Shown here: positions 11,109 to 20,286 of the stretch, piece after piece | How positions within the stretch are numbered: the stretch's first letter is position 1 | Layout of the letters: the number at the start of each line of letters is the position of its first letter | Assembly (NCBI RefSeq): GCF_029543245.1 | Contig: NZ_JARQWV010000004.1 | Location: forward strand, 213,139-277,138 | Length of the DNA stretch: 64,000 bases | Direction: 5' to 3' | Source: Caulobacter endophyticus | GTDB taxonomy: Bacteria; Pseudomonadota; Alphaproteobacteria; Caulobacterales; Caulobacteraceae | Program-made: the position numbers and the translations under genes | The notes under the pieces: model-generated | What the model saw: the letters and a program-made list of their open reading frames with translations, nothing else | The model's database searches: none | What the model was told of the DNA's origin: nothing

Positions 11109-11651
11109 ATGACCCTCAAGACCATCGACCCGGTCCTGGGCGAGACCCAGACCGACGCCCGCCGCAAGCTCGACGCGCTGTTCCGGCGCCAGGCGCCGGC
11201 CCTGTTGCGGTTCCTGTCGCGGCGGACCAGTCCCGAGGAGGCCCAGGACCTGGCCCAGGAGGCCTTCCTGCGCCTGACCCATGCGGCAGGCAAGCAGGCC
11301 CTGCAGAAGCCGGAGGCCTATCTTGGCCGCATCGCCCGCAACCTGCTGCGCGATCGGGCCAAGAGCGTCTCGGGTCGCCGCGAGCGCAGCCACGCCGTTC
11401 TTGAGCCCGAGGCGCATGCGACGAGCGACGGCGATCCCCACCTGGCCCTCGAAGCGCGCCAGCTGCTCGAGCGTCACGAGGCCGCCGTCCTCAAGCTCAA
11501 GCCCAAGACGCGCGAGGTCTATCTGCGCCATCGCGTCGACGGCCAGTCCTACGCCCAGATCGGCGCCGCCCTGGGGATCGGCGTCAGCGCTGTGGAAAAG
11601 CACATGATGAAGGCGATCGCCGCCGTCGACCGCAGCCTCGGCCGGCCCTAG
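11109..11651 (+). CDS. ECF sigma factor, FecI type
   Basis: The 180-residue protein has sigma region 2 (LLRFLSRRTSPEEAQDLAQE) and region 4 (VDGQSYAQIGAALGIGVSAV, ending MKAIAAVDRSL). FecI-type sigmas direct transcription of a TonB-receptor gene in response to a signal relayed through FecR. The ATG at 11109 gives the normal length. FecR follows after 9 bases and the receptor after that. Because an isopeptidase overlaps the receptor gene, the likely signal is a lasso peptide binding to the receptor. Confidence 0.93.
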   Translation: MTLKTIDPVLGETQTDARRKLDALFRRQAPALLRFLSRRTSPEEAQDLAQEAFLRLTHAAGKQALQKPEAYLGRIARNLLRDRAKSVSGRRERSHAVLEPEAHATSDGDPHLALEARQLLERHEAAVLKLKPKTREVYLRHRVDGQSYAQIGAALGIGVSAVEKHMMKAIAAVDRSLGRP

Positions 11652-11660
11652 GATCACGCC

Positions 11661-12626
11661 ATGACCTTGGGGGAAGAAGAGCATCTGCGCCGTGAGGCGG
11701 CCGCCTGGTTTGCGCGCATGCGCGGACCTGGCGCACAAACCGCGCGCCCTGACTTCGACGCCTGGCGCGCCGCGCCCGGCCGCCAGGAGGCCTATGACCG
11801 ACTGGTCCGGCGCTACGAGGAGTCGGCGATCCTGGGTCATTCCAAGCTCTCGGACCTGCGCCTGCGCACCAGCGCCTCGCGTCGGGGCCCCCCGCCCGCG
11901 GCGTGGTGGGCGGCCAGCGCCGCCGGCCTCGTTGTGGCCATCGCCCTGGTCACCGTATCGCCCTGGCCGATCCTTCCCGACGATCAGCCGCCACAGCAGC
12001 GGCTCGCCGCCGGGGCCGGCCAGATCCGCAGCCTGTCTCCTGCGCCAGGTCTCACCGTGGTGCTCGACGCTGACACCGTGCTGCTGGCGTCCAGCGAGCG
12101 CGGCCGCTCGCGCCTGGTCCTCGAACGCGGACGCGCCCGCATCCACGCCCGGGGTCCGGTCGATGTCCAGGCCGGGGCCATGCGCGTCATGGGCCAGGAC
12201 GCGGCCTTTGATCTGCGCCTCAGCGAGCGGTCGGTCGAGGTCTCCGCCCTCTCCGGGAGCCTGGAGGCGCGGCGCGACCGGCATCCCCTGATCTCGGGCC
12301 GCACCCGCCTTCAGCCGGGACAGGCGCTGATCCTCGCCGACGACCGCCTGGGCCCGCCGACCCGGGCCGCCGGGCGCGAGCGTCAGTGGCCCCAGGGACT
12401 TCGCCTCTACCAGGACACCCCGCTCGCCGAAGTTCTCACCGACGCCAATCGCTACGGCGCCCGCAAGATCCGGCTGGCCGATCCCGCGCTGGGGTCCCTG
12501 CAGGTCAGCGGCGCCCTGAAGGTCACCGATCCCGACGGCCTGGCCCGGGCCCTGGCCGCGGCCCTGTCGCTGACGGTGACCCAGCTCCCGGGCGGCGACC
12601 TGGCGCTGTCGCGCCGCGGGGCGTGA
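11661..12626 (+). CDS. FecR-type anti-sigma factor
   Basis: The 321-residue protein has a short cytoplasmic sigma-binding domain (REAAAWFARMRGPGAQTARP), one transmembrane helix near residues 78-98 (AAWWAASAAGLVVAIALVTV), the periplasmic FecR domain with LAAGAGQIRSL and GRTRLQPGQALIL, and a C-terminal STN-like region (QDTPLAEVLTDANRYG) that would receive the signal from the receptor's N-terminal domain. It should hold the preceding sigma factor inactive, or activate it, depending on receptor occupancy. Confidence 0.93.
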   Translation: MTLGEEEHLRREAAAWFARMRGPGAQTARPDFDAWRAAPGRQEAYDRLVRRYEESAILGHSKLSDLRLRTSASRRGPPPAAWWAASAAGLVVAIALVTVSPWPILPDDQPPQQRLAAGAGQIRSLSPAPGLTVVLDADTVLLASSERGRSRLVLERGRARIHARGPVDVQAGAMRVMGQDAAFDLRLSERSVEVSALSGSLEARRDRHPLISGRTRLQPGQALILADDRLGPPTRAAGRERQWPQGLRLYQDTPLAEVLTDANRYGARKIRLADPALGSLQVSGALKVTDPDGLARALAAALSLTVTQLPGGDLALSRRGA

Positions 12627-12728
12627 TTTCGGCCGGACCGAGAAGTTTTTTGTGAGGGGTCGCCGCGCGGCCTCGTCAGAGCCACCCGGAACGACCGCGA
12701 CCGTCGCGGTCCGCCGCCCGGGGGCTTC

Positions 12729-15692
12729 ATGCAACACCACACCACCCTTCTACGCCGCGGCCTGATGGCCACGGTCGCCGGTCTCGTCCTGGCCGCCGCC
12801 GCGCCGGCCCTGGCCGCGCCGCCCCTCCTGCAGGCCGAGCACCAGACCTATGACCTGCCCGCCCAGCCGCTGGGCGAGGCGCTCGGCGCGGCGGCCCGGA
12901 TCAGCGGCCGCCAGGTGGTCGTCGCCTCGCCGCTGGTGCGGGGCAAGACCGCCCCGGCGCTGTCGGGCCGCTACACCGCCGACCAGGCCTATGCGGCGCT
13001 GCTCTCCGGGTCGGGTCTCAAGCTCGTCCGGGTGGGCGCGACGCTGGTGCTCAAGCCCGCCGACGAGACCGCGCCGGGGGAGGTCCGCGCCGGTGACGAG
13101 CCCGAAAGCCTCGCCGAGGTCGTCGTCACCGGCTCGCGGATCCGAGGCGCTGGACCGGCCGGCGCCAACATCATCGCCATCAGCCGCCAGGACATCGAGG
13201 CCAGCGGCCTTGCCTCGACCCAGGAGATCCTGCAGGCGCTGCCGCAGAACTATGCCGGCGGAGCCTCGGAAGGCGCGGCTTCACTGAGCAATCGCAACGG
13301 CGCGCTGTACAATGGCGGCTATGGCACGGGCGTAAACCTCAGGGGCCTGGGCAACACCTCGACGCTTGTGCTGATCAATGGCGATCGTCCCGCCATGGGC
13401 GGTCTTGCTGGGAGCTTCGCCGACCTCTCCCTGATCCCGTCCACTGCGGTGCAACGGGTCGAGGTGCTCGCCGACGGGGCCTCGGCGATCTATGGCTCGG
13501 ACGCGGTGGCCGGCGTCGTCAACCTGGTCATGCGAGATCGGATGGACGGGGGCGAGGCCCGCCTCCGCTTCGGTTCCGCCGATGGCGATCTCAGCCAGGG
13601 CCAGGCCGCGCTGATCATCGGAAAGGTGTGGGACCAAGGCAATGTCACCCTGGCCTACGAGGCCTTGCGTCGAGGTCGCCTGGCGGCCGAAGACCGTGAC
13701 TACGCCCGGGAAGACCTTCGCCCGTTCGGCGGCCTGGACAGGCGCTCCAACTATGCCAGCCCCGGCACGATCGTAGCGGGCGGGCGCTACTTCGCGATCC
13801 CGGCCGGACAGAACGGGGCGGGCTTGGGCCCGGCGCGCCTGGCGCCGGACCAGATCAACCGTCGGGACGCGCGGCTGGGCACCGACATTCTGCCGCGCCA
13901 GACCAGCCAGTCGCTCTATGTGTCGGGCGGCTACGACATCGACGCCGACACGACGATCACCGCCAGGCTGCTCGCCGCCGATCGCCGCTATGACCTGCGT
14001 GGCATTCCGGTCTGGGCCAGCGCCGTCTCGGTCCCCGTCACCAACCCGTTCTACGTCGATCCGCTCGGAACCCGCCTGCCGGTCCGCGTCCTCTATCGGT
14101 TCGCCGAAGATCTCGGCGCAGAGCGTGACCGCGGCCACGTCCGCGCGGTGAACACCGGCGCGGAACTGACGCGCCGTATCGGCGCCTGGTCGCTGACGGC
14201 TTCCGGCGGCTACGGCCGCCAGAACGACGCGATGGGCCTGCAGAACATGGTCAACACCTATCGTCTCGGCCTCGCGCTCGCCGACACCAATCCAGTCACG
14301 GCCTACAATCTGTTCGGCGGACCACGGGCGACAAATCCCTCCACCATCGAGTCGATCCGCGGTTGGTCCAAGAGCAACGGCGTCTACACCGTCTGGACGG
14401 CGGGCCTGAAGGGCGACGGCGACCTTCTCGAGTTGCCGGGCGGGCCGCTGAAACTCGCGGTCGGCTACGAGCACCGCAGCGAGCGCTACAGGCTGACATC
14501 GTCCAGCTATCAGACAACCGCCAATCAGCGCGTGGTCCAGACAGCCTTCCCCGGCGCGCGCAAGATCGAGGCGCTCTACGCCGAACTTCGCGCGCCGCTG
14601 ATCGGCGAGCGCCAGCAGACGCCGGGCGTACGGCGCCTTGAGCTGTCCCTGGCCGGGCGGCTCGAGGACTACAGCGACTTTGGCCGCACCACGAACCCCA
14701 AGGTGGGGTTCGACTGGGCGACCTTCGGAGGGCTGACCGTCAAGGGCAGCTACGGCGCCTCATTCCGCGCGCCCAGTTTCCAGGATCAGCGGATCGGCCC
14801 CGGGCAAATCCAGTACTTTCCCTATGCCGTGGTCGATCCCCGGTCGCCGACGGGCATGACCAATGTCCTCTTCCTGCTCGGCAATACGCCGGGGATCGGC
14901 CCGGAACGGGCCAAGACCTGGACTGCCGGTGTCGAGTGGAAGCCGCCCGGGGCGCCCGGCGTGCGCATCGCGGCCACCTATTATCGCGTCGACTACCGGG
15001 ACCGGATCGGCGCGCTGAACGCCGACGCCCTTAACATGCTGATCAATCGCGACCTCTACGCCAGCCAGCTCAACGAGGCTCCAACGGCGGCGGAGATCGC
15101 CGAGTACTATGCCTCGCCCTACCTCTCGAACACGTCGAACATCGCGGCCGGCGACATCAAGATCATCGCCAACGCCCGCAATCAGAACCTGTCCTCCATG
15201 GTGCAGGACGGGATCGACTTCGATGCGGGCTGGCAGGGCGACCTGGCCGGCGAGCGCATCGGTTTGGGCGTGTCGGGCGCCTACACCTTCCGCGTCGACA
15301 AGCGATACACCGCCGGGGCGCCGTCGGTCGACGTGGCCGACAGCGTCGGCAATCCGCTGAAGCTACGTCTGCGAGGGCGGGCAAACTGGTCCCGCGGCCT
15401 ATGGGATTTCGCCGCCGCGCTCAACCATTCGGGCGGCTACGTCAATCAGACGGTGACGCCCAACAGGTCCGTTTCAAGCTGGACCACCCTCGACCTCAAT
15501 GTCGCTGTTCGCCTGCCGCCGACCCCGGGCCTCTTGAAAGGCCTGCGGCTGGCTCTGTCGGTGACCAATCTGTTCGACAAAGACCCGCCGTTCGTCGAAA
15601 GCGTCACCCCGTCGAGCGCCATCGGCTTCGATGTGGACAACGCCTCGCCGATCGGCCGCCTGGCAGCCCTGACGGTGACCCGGTCATGGTGA
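12729..15692 (+). CDS. TonB-dependent receptor with signalling (STN) domain
   Basis: The 987-residue outer-membrane protein starts with a signal peptide ending near PALAAPP, then an STN domain at about 38-110 (LPAQPLGEALGAAARISGRQ), a plug domain (VVVTGSRIRGAGPAGANIIA, then AIYGSDAVAGVVNLVMRD) and a long beta-barrel. STN receptors talk to FecR, so this is a transducer as well as a transporter. It ends TVTRSW rather than the usual terminal Phe, but Trp is also accepted in barrel signals. Its last 7 bases overlap the isopeptidase start, tying uptake to lasso-peptide opening. Confidence 0.95.
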   Translation: MQHHTTLLRRGLMATVAGLVLAAAAPALAAPPLLQAEHQTYDLPAQPLGEALGAAARISGRQVVVASPLVRGKTAPALSGRYTADQAYAALLSGSGLKLVRVGATLVLKPADETAPGEVRAGDEPESLAEVVVTGSRIRGAGPAGANIIAISRQDIEASGLASTQEILQALPQNYAGGASEGAASLSNRNGALYNGGYGTGVNLRGLGNTSTLVLINGDRPAMGGLAGSFADLSLIPSTAVQRVEVLADGASAIYGSDAVAGVVNLVMRDRMDGGEARLRFGSADGDLSQGQAALIIGKVWDQGNVTLAYEALRRGRLAAEDRDYAREDLRPFGGLDRRSNYASPGTIVAGGRYFAIPAGQNGAGLGPARLAPDQINRRDARLGTDILPRQTSQSLYVSGGYDIDADTTITARLLAADRRYDLRGIPVWASAVSVPVTNPFYVDPLGTRLPVRVLYRFAEDLGAERDRGHVRAVNTGAELTRRIGAWSLTASGGYGRQNDAMGLQNMVNTYRLGLALADTNPVTAYNLFGGPRATNPSTIESIRGWSKSNGVYTVWTAGLKGDGDLLELPGGPLKLAVGYEHRSERYRLTSSSYQTTANQRVVQTAFPGARKIEALYAELRAPLIGERQQTPGVRRLELSLAGRLEDYSDFGRTTNPKVGFDWATFGGLTVKGSYGASFRAPSFQDQRIGPGQIQYFPYAVVDPRSPTGMTNVLFLLGNTPGIGPERAKTWTAGVEWKPPGAPGVRIAATYYRVDYRDRIGALNADALNMLINRDLYASQLNEAPTAAEIAEYYASPYLSNTSNIAAGDIKIIANARNQNLSSMVQDGIDFDAGWQGDLAGERIGLGVSGAYTFRVDKRYTAGAPSVDVADSVGNPLKLRLRGRANWSRGLWDFAAALNHSGGYVNQTVTPNRSVSSWTTLDLNVAVRLPPTPGLLKGLRLALSVTNLFDKDPPFVESVTPSSAIGFDVDNASPIGRLAALTVTRSW

Positions 15693-17692
15693 CGTTTCTG
15701 ATGGCGCTGGCGATTGCGGCGACGCCGCCGTCGCCGGCATTGCGCGACATGGTGGAGATGGCCACGCTTTCTAGCGTCTCGGTCTCGCCCGACCAGCGCT
15801 GGGTGGCCTATCGCCAGGAGGAGGCCTCGATCGCGGAGAACCGCCGGCGCCTGTCCTGGTGGGCCGCCCCCACCGACGGTTCGCGCCCGCCGGCCAGGCT
15901 CGCCGACGGCGGCGAGCCCGTCTGGACCGATGCCGGGCCGGCCGACGCCGAAGCGCCGCAATGGTCGAGCGACGGACAATGGCTCTATTTCAGGGCCGTG
16001 AGCGAGACGGGCGTCCAGGTCTGGAGAGCCCGCCCGTCGGATCGTCGCGTCGAGCAGGTGACGCAGGATCCCGCCGATATCGAGGCGTTCGTCCTGAAGG
16101 GCGGCACGCTGACCTGGCGCGTCCGCGCAACCCGCGAAGCCATCCGGCAGGCCGAGCGCGACGCCTACGATCACGGCGTCCGGATCGACGGCGCCGTCGA
16201 TCCGGCCCAGAACCTGTTCGACGCGGTCGACGTCAACGGCCGGTTCGCGGCCCAGCGTCTTGCCGGCCAATGGTTTCAACGGCGCGGTCTGCTGGGCGCC
16301 GCGCCCGCGAGGTTCTACGAGGCCGACCCCGGCGGCCGAGCCGTGCAGGAAATCGACGCGGCCGCCGCCGCGAGCCGCGGACTGTCGTCTGGAGAGACGC
16401 GGGCTCCATTGTTTTCGGGCCCTGCCGCGCTCGACGCGACATCCAGCTACGGTCGCCTGACAATCACCCGCGCGCGAGACGGCTCGGCGAGGGTGGTCGT
16501 AAGCCGTTCGGCCGGAGCCGCGCCCATCGTCTGTTCCGCCCCCCTCTGCCGGTCCAGGATCAGCGCCGGCGTCTGGCGGCCCGGCAGGGACCAGATCATC
16601 CTGACGCGGGTGGAGCCTGGCTATCGGCAAAGCCTCCTTGTCTGGGACGTCGCCCGCGACAAGGTCCGCCTGCTCGCAAAGGGCGACGGCGTTTTGGGCG
16701 GCGACCCGAGGGACGTCGCCCCCTGCGCCCTGACCCAGGACCTGGCGTTCTGCGTTTCGGCGACGCCACAGCATCCGCCGCGGCTGGTGGCCATCGATCT
16801 CGACGAGGGGGCCGCCACAATCGTCGCCGAGCCAAACGCTTCGCGAGCTCTGCTGGGGGTCGCGCCGCAGAGACTGGCCTGGCGTGATCCTCAAGGGAAC
16901 CAATTTACCGGCGTGTTCTTTCCGGCGGTCCCGGTGACCGGCGGCGGCAAGCCGCCGCTGTTCATCACCTACTATACCTGCCAGGGGTTCGCGCTGGGCG
17001 GGGAGGGAGACGAGTGGCCTCTCCGCGCCCTGGCCGATGCGGGGATCGCCGCCCTGTGCATCAACAAGACGAGCGTGCCGACCGACAAGCAGGACTCGGT
17101 GGCCAACTACCGGGTCGCCCTGTCGGGCGTTCGCGCCATCCTCGGCCGGCTGGACGGCGAAGGCCGCATAGACGTTCGGCGGATCGGGATGGGCGGCCTG
17201 AGCTTCGGCAGCGAGGTGACCATGTGGGTCGCCACCGAATCCGACCTGCTCACGGCGGTCTCGATCAGCACGCCCCAACTCGAGCCGGCCTACTACTGGA
17301 TCCATGGGGTGGCCGGCCGCGACAACCACGCCCCGATGCGCGTGGCGTGGGGTCTGGGCGCGCCCGACGAGACCCCGGAGCGTTGGAAAATGGTGGCGCC
17401 GGCGCTGAAGACCGATCGCCTCCGGGCGGCCACCCTGATGCAGATGTCCGAGCAAGAATATCGCGTCGGTCCCGAGCTTCTGGCCCGCCTCTCCAACAGC
17501 AACACGCCCGTCGAAGCGTACGTCTTCGCGCAGGAACCACACATAAAGGTCCAGCCCCGTCACAAACTGGTGGTCTATCAGCGCAATCTCGACTGGTTTC
17601 GGTTCTGGCTGCTGGACGTCGAGGATAGCGATCCGGCCAAGTCCGAGCAGTATGTCCGATGGCGCGCGATGCGGGATCGCGCCAAGACCTAG
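15686..17692 (+). CDS. atxE: Lasso-peptide isopeptidase (S9 prolyl-oligopeptidase family, AtxE-like)
   Basis: The 668-residue protein starts inside the end of the receptor gene (ATG at 15686). It has a short hydrophobic N-terminus (MVTFLMALAIAATPP), a beta-propeller region and an alpha/beta hydrolase domain with the nucleophile S506 in GMGGLSFGSEV. His and Asp partners are expected near the C-terminus (EPHIKVQPRHKL contains candidate His). In Asticcacaulis and Caulobacter lasso loci such enzymes cut the ring isopeptide bond and linearise the peptide. Location and neighbours make that role here highly likely. Its stop overlaps the convergent cyclase gene. Confidence 0.9.
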   Translation: MVTFLMALAIAATPPSPALRDMVEMATLSSVSVSPDQRWVAYRQEEASIAENRRRLSWWAAPTDGSRPPARLADGGEPVWTDAGPADAEAPQWSSDGQWLYFRAVSETGVQVWRARPSDRRVEQVTQDPADIEAFVLKGGTLTWRVRATREAIRQAERDAYDHGVRIDGAVDPAQNLFDAVDVNGRFAAQRLAGQWFQRRGLLGAAPARFYEADPGGRAVQEIDAAAAASRGLSSGETRAPLFSGPAALDATSSYGRLTITRARDGSARVVVSRSAGAAPIVCSAPLCRSRISAGVWRPGRDQIILTRVEPGYRQSLLVWDVARDKVRLLAKGDGVLGGDPRDVAPCALTQDLAFCVSATPQHPPRLVAIDLDEGAATIVAEPNASRALLGVAPQRLAWRDPQGNQFTGVFFPAVPVTGGGKPPLFITYYTCQGFALGGEGDEWPLRALADAGIAALCINKTSVPTDKQDSVANYRVALSGVRAILGRLDGEGRIDVRRIGMGGLSFGSEVTMWVATESDLLTAVSISTPQLEPAYYWIHGVAGRDNHAPMRVAWGLGAPDETPERWKMVAPALKTDRLRAATLMQMSEQEYRVGPELLARLSNSNTPVEAYVFAQEPHIKVQPRHKLVVYQRNLDWFRFWLLDVEDSDPAKSEQYVRWRAMRDRAKT

Positions 17693-19401
17693 GACCAACG
17701 GCGCGCCCAGGATTCGACGTCGGCGATCTGCAGGATCCGGAAATAGTCCGAGCCTCTCGGGGGGCCGGTTTCGCGCAGCAGGCCGGTGAGCGCGGCCTTG
17801 TCGAGAAGGCCCGCCTGATCCAGGCGCCCACCAAGGAGGTGGCTGGCGAGCTTTCCCCGCGCCGCCTCATAGGCTGGGCCCGCGAAACCGGACAGGTTGC
17901 CCTTGGTGCGGCGATCCGTCACCAAGGGCGGCAGGGCATGGCGGAAGGCCGCTCGGGTGACCGCCCTGTCTCTGCCCCCGCGGATCCACTCCCAACTGGG
18001 AATGGAAAGGCAAAGCTCGACGATGGGCTGAGACAGCAGCGGCGTGAGCAGGGGCGCCGTCTCCGATCGCGCGAAGGCGTCGAGATAGTTGTGTGCGCTC
18101 ATCAACAGCTTGAGGTGCTCAACCTTCCCCGGCAGCAAGCGCGGGCCATCCAGCCACGGGTGAGGTTCCAAGGGCGTACCGGCCACACGTGGAGCCAGGA
18201 ACCGCAGGTCCGAACGCCAGGCCTGCGCCGCCGGGGCGAAGGCGCGTTGGACCGACATGCTGCCAGCGCGCCATAGGCTGCAGTCGTGCAGCAGGGCGAG
18301 GTCCTGCACGGCGCGGATCCAGACGCCCAGCTTCCCGCGCCGGAGTGCATCGGCCGCGGGGGTCGACGAGTGGGTCTTGAAGAAGACGTTGTCACCGCCG
18401 CCGCCAGAGACGAAGGCGTCGCTCCCAAGCTCGACGGCCCGCGCCTGGAGCGTCAGATCCCAGGCCCCGAGCAGGGCATGGCCGCTCGGACGCGGGCGGC
18501 GCACGCTCGGCGCCACTGTCAGATCCACGTCGCCTGGCGCCAGAGCGATCTCCTCAAGCGCCAGTCCCAGCCGTTCGGCCACGGCGCGGGCATAGAGGCG
18601 TTCGTCGCCATCAAGCGCCGGCGACACCATGTTGACGCAGCGGACATCGACGTCGGCGTCCCAAAGGCAGGCGGCCAGGACCGACGAATCCAGACCGCCG
18701 GACAACTCCAGCAAGACCTTGTCACGGCCGTCCGCCCAAGCCCTGACACAGCGACGCACGAGGTCCCCAAGCGCCTGCGAGTGATCCTCCTCGCCGTCGT
18801 CGGCCACATGGTCCCCGGGCGACCAGAGCGCACGTTCGTCAGGACGGCCCGACGACCAGGTCAACGCCGAGCCTGGCGGCAGTTCGGCCAGGCCCTCGAA
18901 GCCAGTCCGCCGCGCGCGCCTGAACGGATAGGCCATGAAGTGGGCCACGAACGACCAGTCGATCCGTGGTGTCAGCCAGCCCAGATCGATGAGGAGCCCG
19001 ACATCGTTGGACATGACGTCTACCGCTCCGACCGTGAGCCGATATGCCGACAGGGCGCCAAATGGGCTGCGGATCACGTGTGCGGCTCCGGCCGGATCGG
19101 CGAACACGGCAAGGTAATCGCCCCAGAACCCCGACACGAACGCAGCGCCGGCGCTGGACGACACCGCCTTGGCGAGGTCGGGCGAGATGGTCTTGGCCCG
19201 GCGAAAATCGGCGCGGCTGAAAACCTCGCCGAAGACCAGGCCCATGTCGTCCGGCAGCCGCACGGATTCTGGTCGGTCGCTCATCACCACGAAGTCGTGT
19301 CCCGCCAGGCGCGACGTCATTTTCCGCCGTTCGAGAACCACCTTCTCGCGCTGGCGCACCAGCTCGGCAGGGCCGCAAAGGATCAGAATGCTCGCCGTCA
19401 T
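17689..19401 (-). CDS. atxC: Lasso-peptide macrolactam synthetase (asparagine-synthetase-like, C protein)
   Basis: The 570-residue protein resembles asparagine synthetase B. Its N-terminal domain starts MTASILILCGPAELV and lacks the catalytic Cys at position 2, so there is no glutaminase activity. The PP-loop ATP-binding motif LELSGGLDSSVLA is intact at 232-243. In lasso biosynthesis this enzyme adenylates the Asp or Glu side chain that closes the ring on the core's first residue. It starts on the base right after the B stop codon, and its stop overlaps that of the isopeptidase gene from the other strand. Confidence 0.95.
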   Translation of the reverse strand: MTASILILCGPAELVRQREKVVLERRKMTSRLAGHDFVVMSDRPESVRLPDDMGLVFGEVFSRADFRRAKTISPDLAKAVSSSAGAAFVSGFWGDYLAVFADPAGAAHVIRSPFGALSAYRLTVGAVDVMSNDVGLLIDLGWLTPRIDWSFVAHFMAYPFRRARRTGFEGLAELPPGSALTWSSGRPDERALWSPGDHVADDGEEDHSQALGDLVRRCVRAWADGRDKVLLELSGGLDSSVLAACLWDADVDVRCVNMVSPALDGDERLYARAVAERLGLALEEIALAPGDVDLTVAPSVRRPRPSGHALLGAWDLTLQARAVELGSDAFVSGGGGDNVFFKTHSSTPAADALRRGKLGVWIRAVQDLALLHDCSLWRAGSMSVQRAFAPAAQAWRSDLRFLAPRVAGTPLEPHPWLDGPRLLPGKVEHLKLLMSAHNYLDAFARSETAPLLTPLLSQPIVELCLSIPSWEWIRGGRDRAVTRAAFRHALPPLVTDRRTKGNLSGFAGPAYEAARGKLASHLLGGRLDQAGLLDKAALTGLLRETGPPRGSDYFRILQIADVESWARRWS

Positions 19402-20049
19402 CTAGAGCACCAGGATCGGCGTGAAGGCCTCGATCCGCTCCAGCCGATCGTTGAGCACCAGGTCTTCGCACTGGAGCCAGCAGTGGGCGGCGAACGGACT
19501 GGCGATGACGCCGAAAACCAGATCGGCATGGCCGCCCCGCCGCCTCATGAACCCGCGCAGCGCCAGCGAATCCAGGAGACAGACCGATCGCACGGGGACA
19601 AGGGCCCGGTGTCGCAGGAAGCGCCTGGCGAGGACGGGAACCCGATCGGCCTCCGAGCGGGGCAGGGCTTCCTGATTGGCTTGCAGCTGGCTCAGGATCT
19701 TGGCGAACGGCTCGCGCCGGAGGCGTCGGCTCGTGCCCCAGATCGATGAGGCCACGCCTATCGCGTCAATCATGCTTGAGCGGCCCGTAGGCGCGTGGGC
19801 GAGCTCGCGTCGTGCTGGAATGACAGGAGCACGCGGCGCGCGACGCCCGTTGGGCGTCAGCAGTCCCCGGCGGATCAGGGTCTCCACCTGGTCGGGGCGG
19901 CCAGCGCCCGGCCCATCCCGAACGACGGCGCTGAACGCTTCCCCTAGGGTTTCGTGGATCGTGAAGTAGCGCGCGCGGACCGTGTCGAGAAAAATGGGAC
20001 GACCGGCCGCGAAGCAGTAGGCGAGGTGGTCGGGAACGACGAGATCCAT
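19402..20049 (-). CDS. atxB: Lasso-peptide leader protease with fused recognition element (B protein)
   Basis: The 215-residue protein combines an N-terminal PqqD-like leader-recognition element (VPDHLAYCFAAGRPIFLDTV) with a C-terminal transglutaminase-like cysteine protease. The triad is visible as C157 (RSVCLLDSLALR), H189 (AAHCWLQCED) and D201 (VLNDRLERI). It cuts the leader off the precursor and delivers the core to the C protein. The ATG at 20049 is chosen because the recognition element begins there; upstream in-frame sequence overlaps precursor 2. The fused form is the proteobacterial arrangement. Confidence 0.93.
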   Translation of the reverse strand: MDLVVPDHLAYCFAAGRPIFLDTVRARYFTIHETLGEAFSAVVRDGPGAGRPDQVETLIRRGLLTPNGRRAPRAPVIPARRELAHAPTGRSSMIDAIGVASSIWGTSRRLRREPFAKILSQLQANQEALPRSEADRVPVLARRFLRHRALVPVRSVCLLDSLALRGFMRRRGGHADLVFGVIASPFAAHCWLQCEDLVLNDRLERIEAFTPILVL

Positions 20050-20066
20050 GTCGGTCTCCGAGCGGA

Positions 20067-20085
20067 CGTCCCCAGCCCGGGGACG
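20067..20085 (-). terminator. Stem-loop between lasso precursor 2 and the B gene
   Basis: CGTCCCC (20067-20073) pairs with GGGGACG (20079-20085) around a 5-base loop. No U-tract follows on the minus strand, so it is more likely an attenuator or an mRNA-end stabiliser that keeps precursor mRNA more abundant than the enzyme mRNA. Confidence 0.5.
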
Positions 20086-20095
20086 CCGCAGTGGT

Positions 20096-20227
20096 TCAGG
20101 CGTCGGAAAGGCCAAGCTCGGGTTGGAGCTGAAAGCCCTCGATGTTGACGCCCATCATGCCAGCGGTGACGTCGGCGACCGCACCAAGGTCGATCACTTC
20201 CGAAGCCGTGTTGTCGTGCGTATCCAT
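20096..20227 (-). CDS. Lasso-peptide precursor 2
   Basis: The 43-residue peptide has a leader MDTHDNTASEVIDLGAVADV followed by the hallmark Thr at -2 (T21) and A22. The predicted core begins at G23: ring GMMGVNIE, closed from the Gly1 amine to Glu8, and tail GFQLQPELGLSDA. The leader shares IDLGAVA with precursor 1, the piece normally bound by the B recognition element. The calculated monoisotopic mass of the intact 21-residue lasso form is 2187.03. It lies 46 bases upstream of the B gene. Core borders and ring size are inferences from family rules. Confidence 0.88.
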   Translation of the reverse strand: MDTHDNTASEVIDLGAVADVTAGMMGVNIEGFQLQPELGLSDA

Positions 20228-20251
20228 GACTTGTCTCCCGGAATGCGAAGG

Positions 20252-20280
20252 CGGCGCCCTCTCGGGCCGAAAGGGCGCCG
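20252..20280 (-). terminator. Stem-loop between lasso precursors 1 and 2
   Basis: CGGCGCCCT (20252-20260) pairs perfectly with AGGGCGCCG (20272-20280) around an 11-base loop. It lies 7 bases past the stop of precursor 1 and 25 bases before the precursor 2 start. No U-run follows, so partial termination or transcript protection is more likely than a full stop. Confidence 0.55.
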
Positions 20281-20286
20281 GGGACG

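Noticed and set aside
15446..17698. 750-codon open frame on the minus strand
   Set aside because: It is a shadow of the isopeptidase gene, which has the catalytic serine motif and couples to the receptor gene.
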